Origin: Glandiceps talaboti
Lineage: Eukaryota > Hemichordata > Enteropneusta > Spengelidae
NCBI RefSeq assembly: GCF_964340395.1
Contig: NC_135560.1
Coordinates: 18,217,098-18,256,097, forward strand
Direction of reading: 5' to 3'
DNA: 39,000 nt
A program made the position numbers and the translations under genes. The notes beneath the pieces are model-generated. The model worked only from the letters and a program-made list of their open reading frames with translations, was not told where the DNA came from and did not search any database. Position 1 is the first letter of the stretch. Every line of letters begins with the position of its first letter. Shown in pieces: positions 9,253 through 20,483 of this stretch.

Positions 9253-9603
9253 CTCTTTTGAGGTGATGACAGAATGAATAAAGATTTGTTTATAATTATG
9301 GTAATAGTTTGTGTCACAGTTAAGCTTATCACGAATGTCTTTTGACAAGTCAGTATGTGAATATACCCGACCAACAGCAAACTCCATTAGGCTGTGTAAC
9401 AGATCCCCACGGGAATATACTGAACCAAAAGGGCTACTCTGGTAGTGGGTCAACTGTTTTCCATTTGTACTATATTTGAACCCTGAAGGGTAGACCATCT
9501 CATCGTCGTAAACCACAGCCTCTTTTACGGCACCATCCAAGAGGGGTGTTTCGTTATTAAATATTTCGTGGAAGAAATAACAGCTCTGGTTTGCGACAAT
9601 AGA
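9250..9603 (-). CDS. Unidentified protein-like reading frame, possible terminal exon or gene relic
   Basis: A minus-strand frame of 117 codons ending in TGA at 9250. Its upstream edge is an in-frame TAG that could serve as a splice acceptor (tgtccagatag). Residues look protein-like: CYFFHEIFNNETPLLDGAVK, EAVVYDDEMVYPSGFKYST, HYQSSPFGSVYSRGDLLHSL, FAVGRVYSHTDLSKDIRDKL. Composition is balanced, with many Y, D and G and no low complexity, unlike random frames in this AT-rich DNA. I do not recognise the family. The last ~20 residues (NCDTNYYHNYKQ...) look like non-coding read-through, so the real exon may end earlier. No partner exon was found upstream at 9604-11100. It may be a relic of a retro-copied or transposed gene. 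Confidence 0.3.
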   Translation of the reverse strand, partial: SIVANQSCYFFHEIFNNETPLLDGAVKEAVVYDDEMVYPSGFKYSTNGKQLTHYQSSPFGSVYSRGDLLHSLMEFAVGRVYSHTDLSKDIRDKLNCDTNYYHNYKQIFIHSVITSKE

Positions 9604-12600
9604 CTATCTGGACACAAAACAGTCACAACATTTGTGATGTGCAAAGTTCAAAGTTTAATGCATGTAAACCTTCTATAAAGATATGTCTGTCATTTTGAAG
9701 AATACCTTATTACAGGTTGTGTTGTAAACTAGAGTGTGAGAGGTACATGTAATACATATATTGTAATTCTATACAGGTATGAACTAAGTAGTACATGTAT
9801 TATAACCATACACGTAGACTAGTAACTAGTCACTGGTTTTCAAATCTGACAATCATTTCCAGTTACTAGGATTCTACACACAAATCTAGCTCGACCTCAT
9901 GCAGAGTGAGGTCAAACACTGACATGCCCTTGTAATTGGCCACTTCATTCACATCATTGTTCATCATTATACACCTTAATTCAACCTTTCAGATTGAAGG
10001 CAACATTTGTATATATTAATCCTCCAATTGGATGAAACAGATTTCATAACAGCTTTTGGTGGTAATTTAAAATTCAGCACAGAAAGTTAAGCTAGAAATC
10101 TGATCATCCTAGTAGTTGGAAATAATCGACAAATTTGAAAGTCAATGATTAGTCTCTAGTATAGAGATTACACGAAACACAGAAAATAACACAATTTTTT
10201 TATGATTATCATACCCTGGCCTTTAATTTGGCAAAGATACATTGGCACACTGCAAAGATTGAATTTTATGTAAAATTATGCATATATGTGTAGTTTCTCT
10301 AAGGCAATATTTCAATTTCTTGTCCACATGCCTGCAAGCTGCAGTATACTGTAACCATGATAAATTAGATAACATAGTGCATTTATCATGCATTATTTAT
10401 GGAAGCATTCAGTAACACTACTTGGTAGAAGCTAATTTCAAAATATAACTTTCAATTGAACCTCAGAAAAAAGACAGGCTTGTTTGTGTGTGTGGTACAT
10501 GCTTGATATCCATGTGCAATACACCATCTTGAATGGTGTATTATGGGAAATATAGTACCATTCCATTGATAAACATTACCTAACGCATTGTTTCAAACAA
10601 TCTGACAAACTGTTCATAACCAGAAATAATTTAGCTTTGGTTTATACCCAGACTCTTGTGGGAAGGCTCTCAATCACCTACTTTTACCACAACTACAAAA
10701 CTATGAGGAATCTCACAGTCCTTTGCATCTGAGCATGCTCAGTTTGGATTTAAAGTTACTATAATTATTTCTATAACAATACAACCTTCCTCGATGAACT
10801 GTTACCAACAGTTCCTGAAGCTGTTACAATCAGCAGATTTGCCAAGAACAAGATTTCCTTTCCACACAATCAAAAAGTTTGACATCAATTGTTCAGGTGT
10901 TGCCTTGTTTGTCAGTATAAATTTTGACATTTTTGGCAGTATCCTTCAACAAGGTGAAGTAAACTTGAACAATGGTCTTGGCTGGTGGTGTGGTCATTCA
11001 CTGGGATGTAACAGTTCAATGAGAGAGGTTGTAATTTTTCCAGTTGTCTTGTACACTACAGTTGATAAATTACAAACTTGAAAAACGCACAGGGATAAAT
11101 ATTAATAGCATCATGTTGCACCAGTAAATGCTTCATTTTATGATAAATACAAATTAAAAAAAATAATACAATTTAAGGATAACTTCATTTTGTAAATTAC
11201 CGTTTTCCAAAGTTCTGTCCTATATTGCTATATTGCCAGGCTCTCTATGTAGTGCTATTCCTAACTAATTCTTCTGCAGGGCTTACTCGCTTTCAAAACA
11301 CTTCATTACAATAAAATCTATTCTACTGGAGTTCCTGTTAGTGTTACCTTGAGAGGTAAGTGTCACCTCTAAACCTTGACACTTCTGGTGACAGGTAGTT
11401 GACAACAAGTGACAGAGTTTAAAATTGTCATGTGATCATGAGAATTGTCTACTACATGCATTTCACTGAACACCCTACGCAATAGTCCACACCATATAGC
11501 CATATACAATAAATGGATGATGTTTCAGTAACTTGCCTGTGATGTGTGACAAATGGGTAGAAAGAATTTTTACATTATTTTGCATTGTATGACATCACAT
11601 TTCTGTGTGTGACAAATTACCAGTAGTCATTTTCGTTCAAAATTAAGGTACAGATATGATCACATCATCACACTTTTTGTGCATGATCTTTTTCCAAATT
11701 TTCCATGGGTACTTTGCCTAATAATTTACACATTTTGTCAGATACCTGCCAGTTGCAGTGAAAAATAAACCTAGTATTACTCATTTTGACCTTTCAATTT
11801 TTACATACTGGTACTGGCAATAGCTATGATGATATTTACATGTTTGTCAGCTGATTGTAATCAAGTGAGTATTTATGAGCACTTCTGCTTGCAGCTGATT
11901 TCTTGGAACTAGTAAAATCTAACAATGAAGTTAGTCACACATTGCTATAAAACTGTCCTTGTTTACTCTCATGTACACTATCAATTCTTAGAAGCAATGT
12001 AAGTGACTAGCTATGTTGAATTTGTACTGGTATGTGTTTACTTGTAAATCCATTGAAGAGATTCTCTTCTCTGTAATTGTAATGTATAAAGGTAGAGGCC
12101 CAGTCATCCAAAAAGTTAGGGAGCCCCATACATCATTGATAATGGTTCAGGGAGCCCCTAGTTTTGTAATTATTGTACAGTCTGTTGCTACACAGATAGC
12201 CCATGCCCTGTTATCATATTATCTATCTGATAACCTGATTCAGTCTCATCTAGATTCAATTTCATCTCAATCGCTGCTACTAAATGATGGCGATAAAGAT
12301 GTGAAGACATAATTGTGTAATGCAAAGAAAGATTCCCGCAAAAACGGTGATAATATTATTGAATCAAACAACCGAGGATCAGATTTAAATCAGATTGAGA
12401 TATCACATGACTCTGTAGTCCTAGGCATAGCCAATCAGCTGCAAACAAAATATTCAACAACAACTACACATGTAATGTGATTGGTTGCTGATGAATGAAT
12501 ACCAACCAATCAAAGCTTACTATGTTTCATATGAAATTAGCTAATCCTATTCTGTTAAGCCTACAGATCAACAAAATCAATTCATTTTTACAATGATCAT

Positions 12601-15252
12601 ACTAACATCTTTCTAATCTATACAAACTCCATAAATATAACAGACTAAGAAAAGGGCCTCCTACATCACAGTACTGTGTTTGTTTCCTAAATTGAGTTCT
12701 GTGAACAAAACTTTAATTTTAATTCGGTGATACAAGTTTGATTGACAAATACAAATCCTTGGAAGAAATATGCAAAGTTTCTTTAGACCCTGTATGATTA
12801 ATAGCTCTTTAAAACCAAAGGGAGAATAACGAAATCATAATCTCAGACCTGGAACTGTCTACCAGACTGATTAAAAATTAATACAAAATAAATTTAATTA
12901 GGTAATGTCAACAGATACTTGCTTATATTATTAAGTATTTTGTGCCAGAGAAAACAACTAAATATTTATAGTTATACCTATATTAATTATTATATTAATA
13001 TGCATATTTATTACATAAGTCAGTAACACTTATTACACTTTCATATTTTGCAAAGAATTTTATCAAAAATGCTACTAAAATCAAATATTTACTAGTTCTA
13101 CTGATGCAACAAATCTTTGAATTGACATACACAAAATCAAAATTCACACTTCCACTTTTTATCAAATTTTCATGAAAAGATATCAAGGCTGTCATATACA
13201 TGGCATAAAACATCACTTAATTAAAATATTTGGTTTTAAATCTATTTCTTAGTAATCACTCCATAAAAGATTCAACCATGTTTCAAAACTTTTCACCAAT
13301 ATCCTGGAATGACATGTTGCCACATTTATAATATAAAATACGTGTATACAAAATATACATTTACTTCTTGTAGCGGGTAAACCTTATGGCCACATTGCAA
13401 AATATCACTTAAAACTTAGCATATCATTGTCACAAATTGACGAAAGAAAAAGAAGTACACAGAAAAAAACAAACACCAAACAAAACTTAAAAATAAATAT
13501 TTAACAAAAACAAAATATTAAATTATGACATAAACAACTGCACATATTCTTATTAATTCTTTTTCAGGATATTGATTTAAACTGGTGAACTATTTTTGTC
13601 TTTTCTTAACCCACATAAAAATCAGTAATGTTAAGCACAAAAAATTAAAATGCCACATACTATTTCGTGCATAAAAACAAAGCATTTTGTCAAAAATAAA
13701 CTTGCTATACAGACACTGTCCATGTTATTTTACATGATTATAAGATCCATTACAAAAGCATTACCACGTATGAGGAAAAAATACATTTGTATAAACTATA
13801 AGATGTATCTTGCAGGTATGTAGGTTTAGTTCAAACCACACTACATTACATGTTCTTCCTATGCTTTTTCAGTTAACATATTGTTCTTTGCTGTCATGTA
13901 AATTACAGAAATTATATACACTTATTATACATACATCCTTGCAAGAGACATGAAGTTAAGGTCTAATGCCAAACATGACAATACAAATATCTGAATCACC
14001 TTGAGTCATTTGTTTTTATTTGTGAGCATCATTGAGGCTATTCAGTTCTATTGTTTTATCAATATGGCATAAAAAGTTGTCAGTAGGATTACAAGACAGT
14101 ATAATGCATGAAACAACTAAGAGTGGGAAGAAGGGGAAAGAGAAGAGAAAGAGAATACAGCCCCTCTGAACCTTGTGCAAAATAATACATTTGTACATCT
14201 GCAGAAAGATTGAAACTTCTATATGAAGCTGTGTAAGTATTGCCTGTACAATCCTGCACAGGATACATGCAACATGATAAAGAAATTACACTAATGACTT
14301 GATTTGCTCATTCAGATAATATGAAGCACTTCATAAGGTTGATTCTGATTGGTCAGTTTTAGCACATTTGTATTGTTAATGAGTGATAAAATATATGTAA
14401 ATTTTCCAATCAGTGGCAACCTTGTATTAGTTTCACATCATCTCTGGCATATCCTGATGTGTACATGATTATAACAATGTCGAAGTTGACATGATTCACC
14501 ACATGGTACAGTCTAATGAGCATTATATTATTAATAGTATAATATTATTATTACTCTGTGCAAATATTGAAATAGACCTCTTTTGATTTCCTTTCAACCA
14601 AGATTTACTAAAAAAATGGCGCTTTTTCCAGTGTCAGACAATTTCCAATCATGATAAATAAATGTCAGAAAATTTTGACATGATCACTTTCAGCTTTCTA
14701 TGATTCTATTTCCACTATACAGGGAAATGATGTCAAGTTGGTCTTCCCAGTTACAATGCAAAATAAAACTGTTTGATATGGTTTTGCACATAATTATGAG
14801 AGCTCAAATATTGCACATCTACATACATATTCTTTTTATGCAGAACACAAACTGACTATTCCTACTTTGCATTCCCAGCCATGGAATTTTTGTTATCTAC
14901 TGACCTTTTCAACGGAAGTAACACTACACCTCTGGCAGTATAAATGTACAGGTTGATTTGTTGTGTTTGAAAGTAATTATGGCTGGAAGGAGTTTCTAAA
15001 AATACAATTTCCAGACTGCAAAATCTAGTCATCAAAATTTGGCATACAACTACATGTAGGTTTTACTACATGTAATATAATAGTAGTTTAAATGCATGTA
15101 CACAGATACCATTCTAGAAGAAAGATAATTGTAGAAAGTAATCTAAAATACATTTACATACTATATTATCTCTCCCCTTTACACATCAATTTCTGACATT
15201 AACATAAATACATTATCATAGAGTGATATATTATCTACACGCTGCTGATATT
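9604..15252. other. Gene-poor AT-rich region, includes probable LARP6 3' UTR
   Basis: No exon I can support. It holds dispersed-repeat copy 2 (10377-10558). Near LARP6, 12900-15250 is very AT-rich and could be a long 3' UTR on the minus strand: TTTATT (minus-strand AATAAA) occurs near 13006 and 14016. Open frames around 10794 and 12013 lack splice sites and family resemblance. Confidence 0.5.
10377..10558 (+). repeat. Dispersed repeat, copy 2
   Basis: Same sequence and orientation as 6461-6646, with scattered substitutions and a shorter GT run. Ends GGGAAATATAGTAC. Confidence 0.85.
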
Positions 15253-16767
15253 TTATGATGCAACTATTGGTTTTCCTCTTCCTATAGCAAACCCCTTGGT
15301 GCCATCAGGGCCTTTAGGTTGTCGTATAATGCCATCCATGTCAGCCAAACATGGTCGGTTAGAAGGATCAACCATTCTACGACTCATCAGTGGACTACTA
15401 CGTGGACTACCATCAACAACAAGTGTGCTCTTATCTTGAGCTGCTAATAATAGACGTCGCTGTACCCAAGGACTGGATGATCCACTACCATCTGAGGAAT
15501 AGTCCATCTTATGTCGTTGCAACTCGGGACTTGCTCCTGGGCTTGCTTTTGGACTTAGGTATTTGTTTTGTCCTGCTTTCCCTCTGCGCACAGCTCGAGG
15601 ACTTGACCTTGGACTTGAGTGGGGGCTGGACTTGGGTGATATGCCTGGACTGAGGTGATTTTGTGCACCTTTTGGTGACAGGTTTTTGTTTGATCCCTTC
15701 TGTCCTCTCCTGTTTGGTGAGGGTGAACTTCCTTCTACGTCAGAAGAGCTAGAAAATCCAGATGTGTCGCCGCCTTCTTTAGTCAGTTCTTCAACGCGAC
15801 TGTTCCTCTTTTTCCTTCGTCTTCGACCTTTATCCTCATTTTCGCTATCACCCCCATCAGTATGGACGGCTGCATTAGGACTCAGCGAGTTATCTTTCTG
15901 TCGCTTTTCTTTTTTATCATCTTTCTTCCCTTTCTCTGACTTCTTAGGTGTAGACTTATTTAGAGTGGCAATTTGCATACCATTCCTCCAATTACTGTTG
16001 TCGCTGTTATTTTGAACAGCCTGTCTCGCTGACTCTGATTTCTCAAATTCCACAACAGCACACACTGTTGTTCCCAGTTCAGGGTGTTGAACTTGATGTC
16101 TCTTAACATCTTGAGGTAGCGGTTTTCCAGGACGAAGAATTCTGATCAACGCTATATCACCGCAGGACTTGAATAAATCTGCAATGGATTCTATTGTAGG
16201 TTCCTGCATGGGTAGATTGACAGCGACTATAGTTCTGCTTGGGGTTGTTTCATCATACTCCGGTAAAGGCTTCACACGTTTTACCTTGGTGCCTTCCACG
16301 TTTGAAACCAGCTGGGACGATTGTTTGATGCTATGTCTTACAGCTTTCCAATCTTTCGTTAAAGACTTCATTTTCTTGAACGATGTTATCAATTTCAAGC
16401 TGACGTAACCTTCTTTATTTCTTCGTACATGTTTGAGAAGGAAAGCATCCTTGATAATATTTGCGTCGGAGAAATAAAACTCGACCTGTTTGATGATTTT
16501 TTGAACAAGCTCATCGTCTGGTGGTACCCAATTTTCATCATCTTTCTCACCCGTGGCATCGTGTTGTACATCCTCGTCGTGGTCACCTACTTCCTCCTCG
16601 CTCGTATACGTGGAACTTGCTCCATGACCGTCATCAACCAACTCGTGTATTTTGGGAACTTGAAGGTATGTTCCATGTGGCGAAGTGCTCATGACTTCCG
16701 TTGTAACATCATTTTGACCGTTTTCCTCCGCCAGTTTCACGGTCTCAGCGGCCTCGATATCACCCAT
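15253..16767 (-). CDS. LARP6: La-related protein 6 (LARP6), intronless CDS
   Basis: RNA-binding La-module protein. Vertebrate LARP6 binds the collagen mRNA 5' stem-loop and acts in cytoplasm and nucleus. 504 residues from ATG at 16767, chosen over the upstream in-frame codon at 16794 for its aaaaATGG context. Domains: acidic N-terminus 55-78; La motif about 80-165 with QVEFYFSDANIIKDAFLLKH and VRRNKEGYVSLKLITSFKK (human LARP6 has DAFLLKHVRRNKLGYVSVKL); RRM-like 177-252 (IALIRILRPGKPLPQD); basic KKSEKGKKDDKKEKRQK around 275; NSRVEELTKEGGD; Ser-Pro repeats 345-437 (LSPKASPGASPE); KMDYSSDGSGSSSPW; C-terminal LSA motif near 484-498 (KGPDGTKGFAIGRGK). Human LARP6 is of similar length but has several exons, while this CDS is uninterrupted. 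That could be intron loss or an old retrocopy; the full conserved C-terminus argues for a working gene. Confidence 0.96.
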   Translation of the reverse strand: MGDIEAAETVKLAEENGQNDVTTEVMSTSPHGTYLQVPKIHELVDDGHGASSTYTSEEEVGDHDEDVQHDATGEKDDENWVPPDDELVQKIIKQVEFYFSDANIIKDAFLLKHVRRNKEGYVSLKLITSFKKMKSLTKDWKAVRHSIKQSSQLVSNVEGTKVKRVKPLPEYDETTPSRTIVAVNLPMQEPTIESIADLFKSCGDIALIRILRPGKPLPQDVKRHQVQHPELGTTVCAVVEFEKSESARQAVQNNSDNSNWRNGMQIATLNKSTPKKSEKGKKDDKKEKRQKDNSLSPNAAVHTDGGDSENEDKGRRRRKKRNSRVEELTKEGGDTSGFSSSSDVEGSSPSPNRRGQKGSNKNLSPKGAQNHLSPGISPKSSPHSSPRSSPRAVRRGKAGQNKYLSPKASPGASPELQRHKMDYSSDGSGSSSPWVQRRLLLAAQDKSTLVVDGSPRSSPLMSRRMVDPSNRPCLADMDGIIRQPKGPDGTKGFAIGRGKPIVAS

Positions 16768-16924
16768 TTTTAGCAGAAATACCCGAAAAAACACAAAGTA
16801 AGAAGGAAAGTCTTGGCAAGTTATTCCAGTACCTATTTGAGCGACGACTGTAGTACAATAACCATGTGAATGTCAATACTCAACCACAGTCCTTCGTCTC
16901 GATATCACAATATGGCAGTGAATA

Positions 16925-17285
16925 CACGTCAGCGTAACGAGGAATTTGATTGGTTTGCTATTTAACCTCCGACCTCAAACATTCTATAAACAAAGCCTTT
17001 TAATCCATTTATACACAAGCTGGACAGGAGATTCTGACGTAGTTTGTCATCATATGACATTATTATCCTCTCCAATATTGTTTGACTGTGTCATAATAGT
17101 TCAGTATACTGATTACAACGATTCATATTAATTGGATAACAGCCAATCGAAATGCCCAACGCATGTGATTTGCTTCCTTTTGAGATGTCCCCCAGCGGAA
17201 GCGTGACGTCATAGATATACCTAACTGTTTGGGAACACTCAGGTGACGTAACGTGGGATTCAGCACGTCACAGCATCATGACGTC
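16925..17285. promoter_or_regulatory. TGACGT-rich region upstream of LARP6
   Basis: Six TGACGT-type half-sites or full sites: CACGTCA 16925, TGACGT 17035, perfect TGACGTCA 17204-17211, TGACGTA 17244, CACGTCA 17264, TGACGTC 17279. They lie 160-520 bp upstream of the LARP6 ATG. The clustering suggests a bZIP (CREB/ATF) responsive promoter; no transcript start can be placed. Confidence 0.45.
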
Positions 17286-17474
17286 GCATAATTGGTTTTG
17301 TTTCTCAGAATACATTGCATCATTTGGAAACGCAATCAGACTACTTTCCCGTGATTACAATGAACCTGGAATGTATAAAAAATACCCGGCCTATTTAATA
17401 TTCAAATTAAATGAATCTATTAAATACTAAAAGTATTCCTCGTCAAAGACGTATTCAAACGTGTAAGATTATAT

Positions 17475-17506
17475 CATGGAAGTATAACATGGGTTATACT
17501 TCCATG
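17475..17506. mobile_element. 32-bp foldback micro-element, copy 1
   Basis: CATGGAAGTATAAC, loop ATGG, then the perfect complement GTTATACTTCCATG. Flanked by perfect 7-bp direct repeats ATTATAT (17468-17474 and 17507-17513). Same arm sequence as 20449-20483. Confidence 0.8.
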
Positions 17507-18070
17507 ATTATATACAGGACCATAGACCCTCCCCACCCACTGGGTGGAGGGTTTATGATAGGACAGATACCTCCACCACTAAACGTATTCATGGCTCTTT
17601 GAGGCCAGAGCTAAAATACGTTTTAGGTACGTACTGTTTTATTACGTCGCTTGACCTACCATTTTGCCCCTTTTTCAAAAAGTAACTTATATGTATATGC
17701 TCAACGACGCGACAAGAAACCACAGTGGCGAAATATAATTATTACTCACGCGACTGTTTTTAGTACTGAAATGAAATGACACTGATGAAAAATGAAAGCT
17801 AGTGAACTATTAAAATTACTTGATTTGTCCATAGCCCTGTACGTCACTATGATTTGCCGCCCATGAAAGTGTACCTTGGCCTACACACACCGTATCAATG
17901 CAATAAAAGTGTAGAAATCATATTTTATTTTTAGTCAGTCGGAAATTTACCCGGATGCTCGACTGGTGGCACACATCCAGGAAACGATCGAGGATGTGAT
18001 TTCGACATAAAGCCTGGATTTTTTTATAGGCGTATTGGTCGTGCTAAGCTTCATATATCATGTATATATG

Positions 18071-18149
18071 TAGCTCTGGAATTATACGCTACGAGGTTAT
18101 GAAACATCCTACACGTGTTGTAACCTCATGGCGTATATTTCCAGAGCTA
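18071..18149. mobile_element. 79-bp foldback element
   Basis: Arms of 30 bp at 18071-18100 and 18120-18149 (TAGCTCTGGAATTATACGC...) with about 4 mismatches. Ends TA...TA could be a mariner-type TA duplication. ATATATG also occurs on both sides (18064 and 18152). Confidence 0.65.
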
Positions 18150-18524
18150 AGATATATGAAACTACGTACTCTCCTATGAACGAAAAAATGATCAATTTGA
18201 AACGTGGTATAGGTACTACCTTCGATATGTATTTATGGTTCCGCAAATGAGGAAGTTTGAAGAAGTTGACGGTACTAAGTACACGAGAAAAACGGTTGCA
18301 AATGATCACACTGGTAAACACTAAAACATTTGATTAACATGTAATTTGCCAAATGTGTTATCATTGTTACCGGTAAAATGAGGGTTTGCTTATTATCGGC
18401 TCCAAACAAAACCAAACATATCACAATAGATATGCTATAATCAGTAGCTTCGATAAACTTCCTCACTTTCTACGAAATGTACTTTTTGAAATTATACATT
18501 CACTATTTTTAGTTTTAATAGTTA

Positions 18525-18558
18525 TACTTTTTTATTTCACTGAGGAAATAAAAAAGTA
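18525..18558. repeat. Perfect 14-bp inverted repeat
   Basis: TACTTTTTTATTTC (18525-18538), 6-nt loop, GAAATAAAAAAGTA (18545-18558). AT-rich hairpin with no duplication seen at its flanks. Confidence 0.6.
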
Positions 18559-18839
18559 AAAATGTATAGTCGTATATATTAAAATTAGTGCACCTGACCC
18601 AAGAAATGAGACAACATCTATTAGACATCGGGATAGTCTTATGACATCTTTATGGGCGGCGCGCGTGGGGGGGGGGGGGTGTCTAAGCAATGACAATGTC
18701 GAGCGCCAATCCCAGTGAATCAGTTTAAGATTATTATTTCAGACTTTCCAGTTTGAAAAATAAAGGTTTTACACTAGTACTATATTGAATACTGTATACC
18801 ACCATCTTTATATTGTATCTTCGCTTTGCTCGAGGTATA

Positions 18840-19059
18840 ATAGACTGTCGACAGTCACTCGCGCCTTTTTTCCCCTACGTTTTATCTAAACTCCGATCCG
18901 GCGCAACACTAGTCTAATCGCAAACTGATTTCGAGGGCCGAAGGCCTGAGCTAGGGCCTTCGGCCCTCGATTACAGTTTGCGATTATACTAGTGTTGCGC
19001 CGGATCGGAGTTTAGATCAAACGTAGGGAAAAAAGGCGCGAGCGACTGTCGACAGTCTA
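18840..19059. mobile_element. 220-bp fully foldback element with 8-bp target duplication
   Basis: Arms of about 105 bp (18841-18946 and 18955-19059) are inverted copies with about 7 differences and an 8-nt loop. Ends TAGACTGTCGACAGTC / GACTGTCGACAGTCTA. Direct repeat GAGGTATA at 18832-18839 and 19060-19067. The 8-bp duplication fits hAT-type non-autonomous elements. GC-rich against an AT-rich background. Confidence 0.88.
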
Positions 19060-19602
19060 GAGGTATACGTGAGACACAAAATCTACTCTTTAATACTATT
19101 TTTTTTTACCAATTAATGCAAAAAATAATCAGTGTCTTCGTTTCACAATTGTGATTTCAAACCATTTGAAAGAGTTAACATGGGAGGCAACATCTGGGGG
19201 AAAAAGTTCATCAACATACGTATAAGGTTTTTCATTACATACTATAGTAACGATCTTAGTATCATAAAGCATGCGCAGAAGGGTTTGTTTTGTCAAACAT
19301 TTTGACTCGACATATTATATATTGTGTTCGAATAGCTAAACCTGGCCCAAGGTTTCATTCATGGGATCAGGTTTACAATCATTTATGGTCGAATAAGCAA
19401 AGGATGCTAAAGGCATGCAGTGATTTAACTACTAACTCCATCGTCTTACCAGTGAGTCAGACTCACTAAATTTTTAGCCAATCCGAAGTTTGATGAAATG
19501 TATAACACTTGGCATGCGTATACTGGGAAATTCGGTTTGGTTCCGCATGGAAAAGCGTTGTCTACCTTATTGGCATTATAAATTGGCATTTGCATGTAGC
19601 AC

Positions 19603-19630
19603 GTTATTTTCAAACCTGTTTGAAAATAAC
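19603..19630. repeat. Perfect 12-bp inverted repeat
   Basis: GTTATTTTCAAA, loop CCTG, TTTGAAAATAAC. Same hairpin design as the 32/35-bp micro-elements but a different sequence, and no target duplication. Confidence 0.55.
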
Positions 19631-20448
19631 AGAATGATTTGCATTGTAAAATACATATGGCAACTCACCTATAAATCAACAATAACATTTTTTGATTGAT
19701 TTCTTATGGACTTTATTTGTTCGTATCTGTATGTGATGCTTCTCTATTATTTTATTCATTACTAGTTTTGCACATGTATCTTTACATAAATATTATATTT
19801 TGAATGCAATAGAAATTAGCGCATTGACGCCACATACATTATTTGCATAATACACTATAGAGGGTGCCATACTGTCTTGAAAATAGCAAGGGCCACTATG
19901 TAAGCTTGGCAGATTCTTAATACAGAAACTCAATCAAATGATCAAATCCCCTGAAAACAATGAAATTTATTATGTCACCAATATATTTCGCTGACATGAA
20001 GTTCAAAAATTAAAATTTACATTACAACACATCTTTAAATTGTGTACCTTAGCTGTGCCTGCCGCTCAATTTTCATTTTTAGTAGTGATTCGATTGGCTA
20101 ACAAATTCAGAAAATTTGCATATGCTCATCTACTGTGATGATGATTGGATTAACTGAAGTGGTGTTTCCATGGTTACATGTATTAACACTGGTTGCTACA
20201 TTGGCAACAATAAAATCAGTAACACACTTCTTTCATCAATCTACAAAATTCTCAATGACCAAGTCCAAACTCACACACCTGCATTTAGTGTATCTGCTCT
20301 GCACAAATATTTACACCTGGTCATACAAACTCACTGGTGGACACCACTTTGTAACTTTATAAGGCAAAAAATGAAGTCCATTACTATGTTCACATAAGAA
20401 AAATAATATGCTGGTTTTTGGCCCACCTCCAGATCTGATTTGTTAAAT

Positions 20449-20483
20449 CATGGAAGTATAACCCACTGGGTTATACTTCCATG
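20449..20483. mobile_element. 35-bp foldback micro-element, copy 2
   Basis: CATGGAAGTATAACCCA, one-base loop C, then its perfect complement. Flanked by perfect 7-bp direct repeats GTTAAAT (20442-20448 and 20484-20490). Arms share CATGGAAGTATAAC with 17475-17506. Confidence 0.8.

Noticed and set aside
10794-11081. 95-codon plus frame (FDINCSGVALFVSINFDIFG)
   Set aside because: Looks mildly protein-like, but has no splice sites in register, no recognisable family and no neighbouring exons.
18667-18679. 13-G run as a functional quadruplex
   Set aside because: A single homopolymer run without further G tracts; more likely slippage or an assembly artefact.
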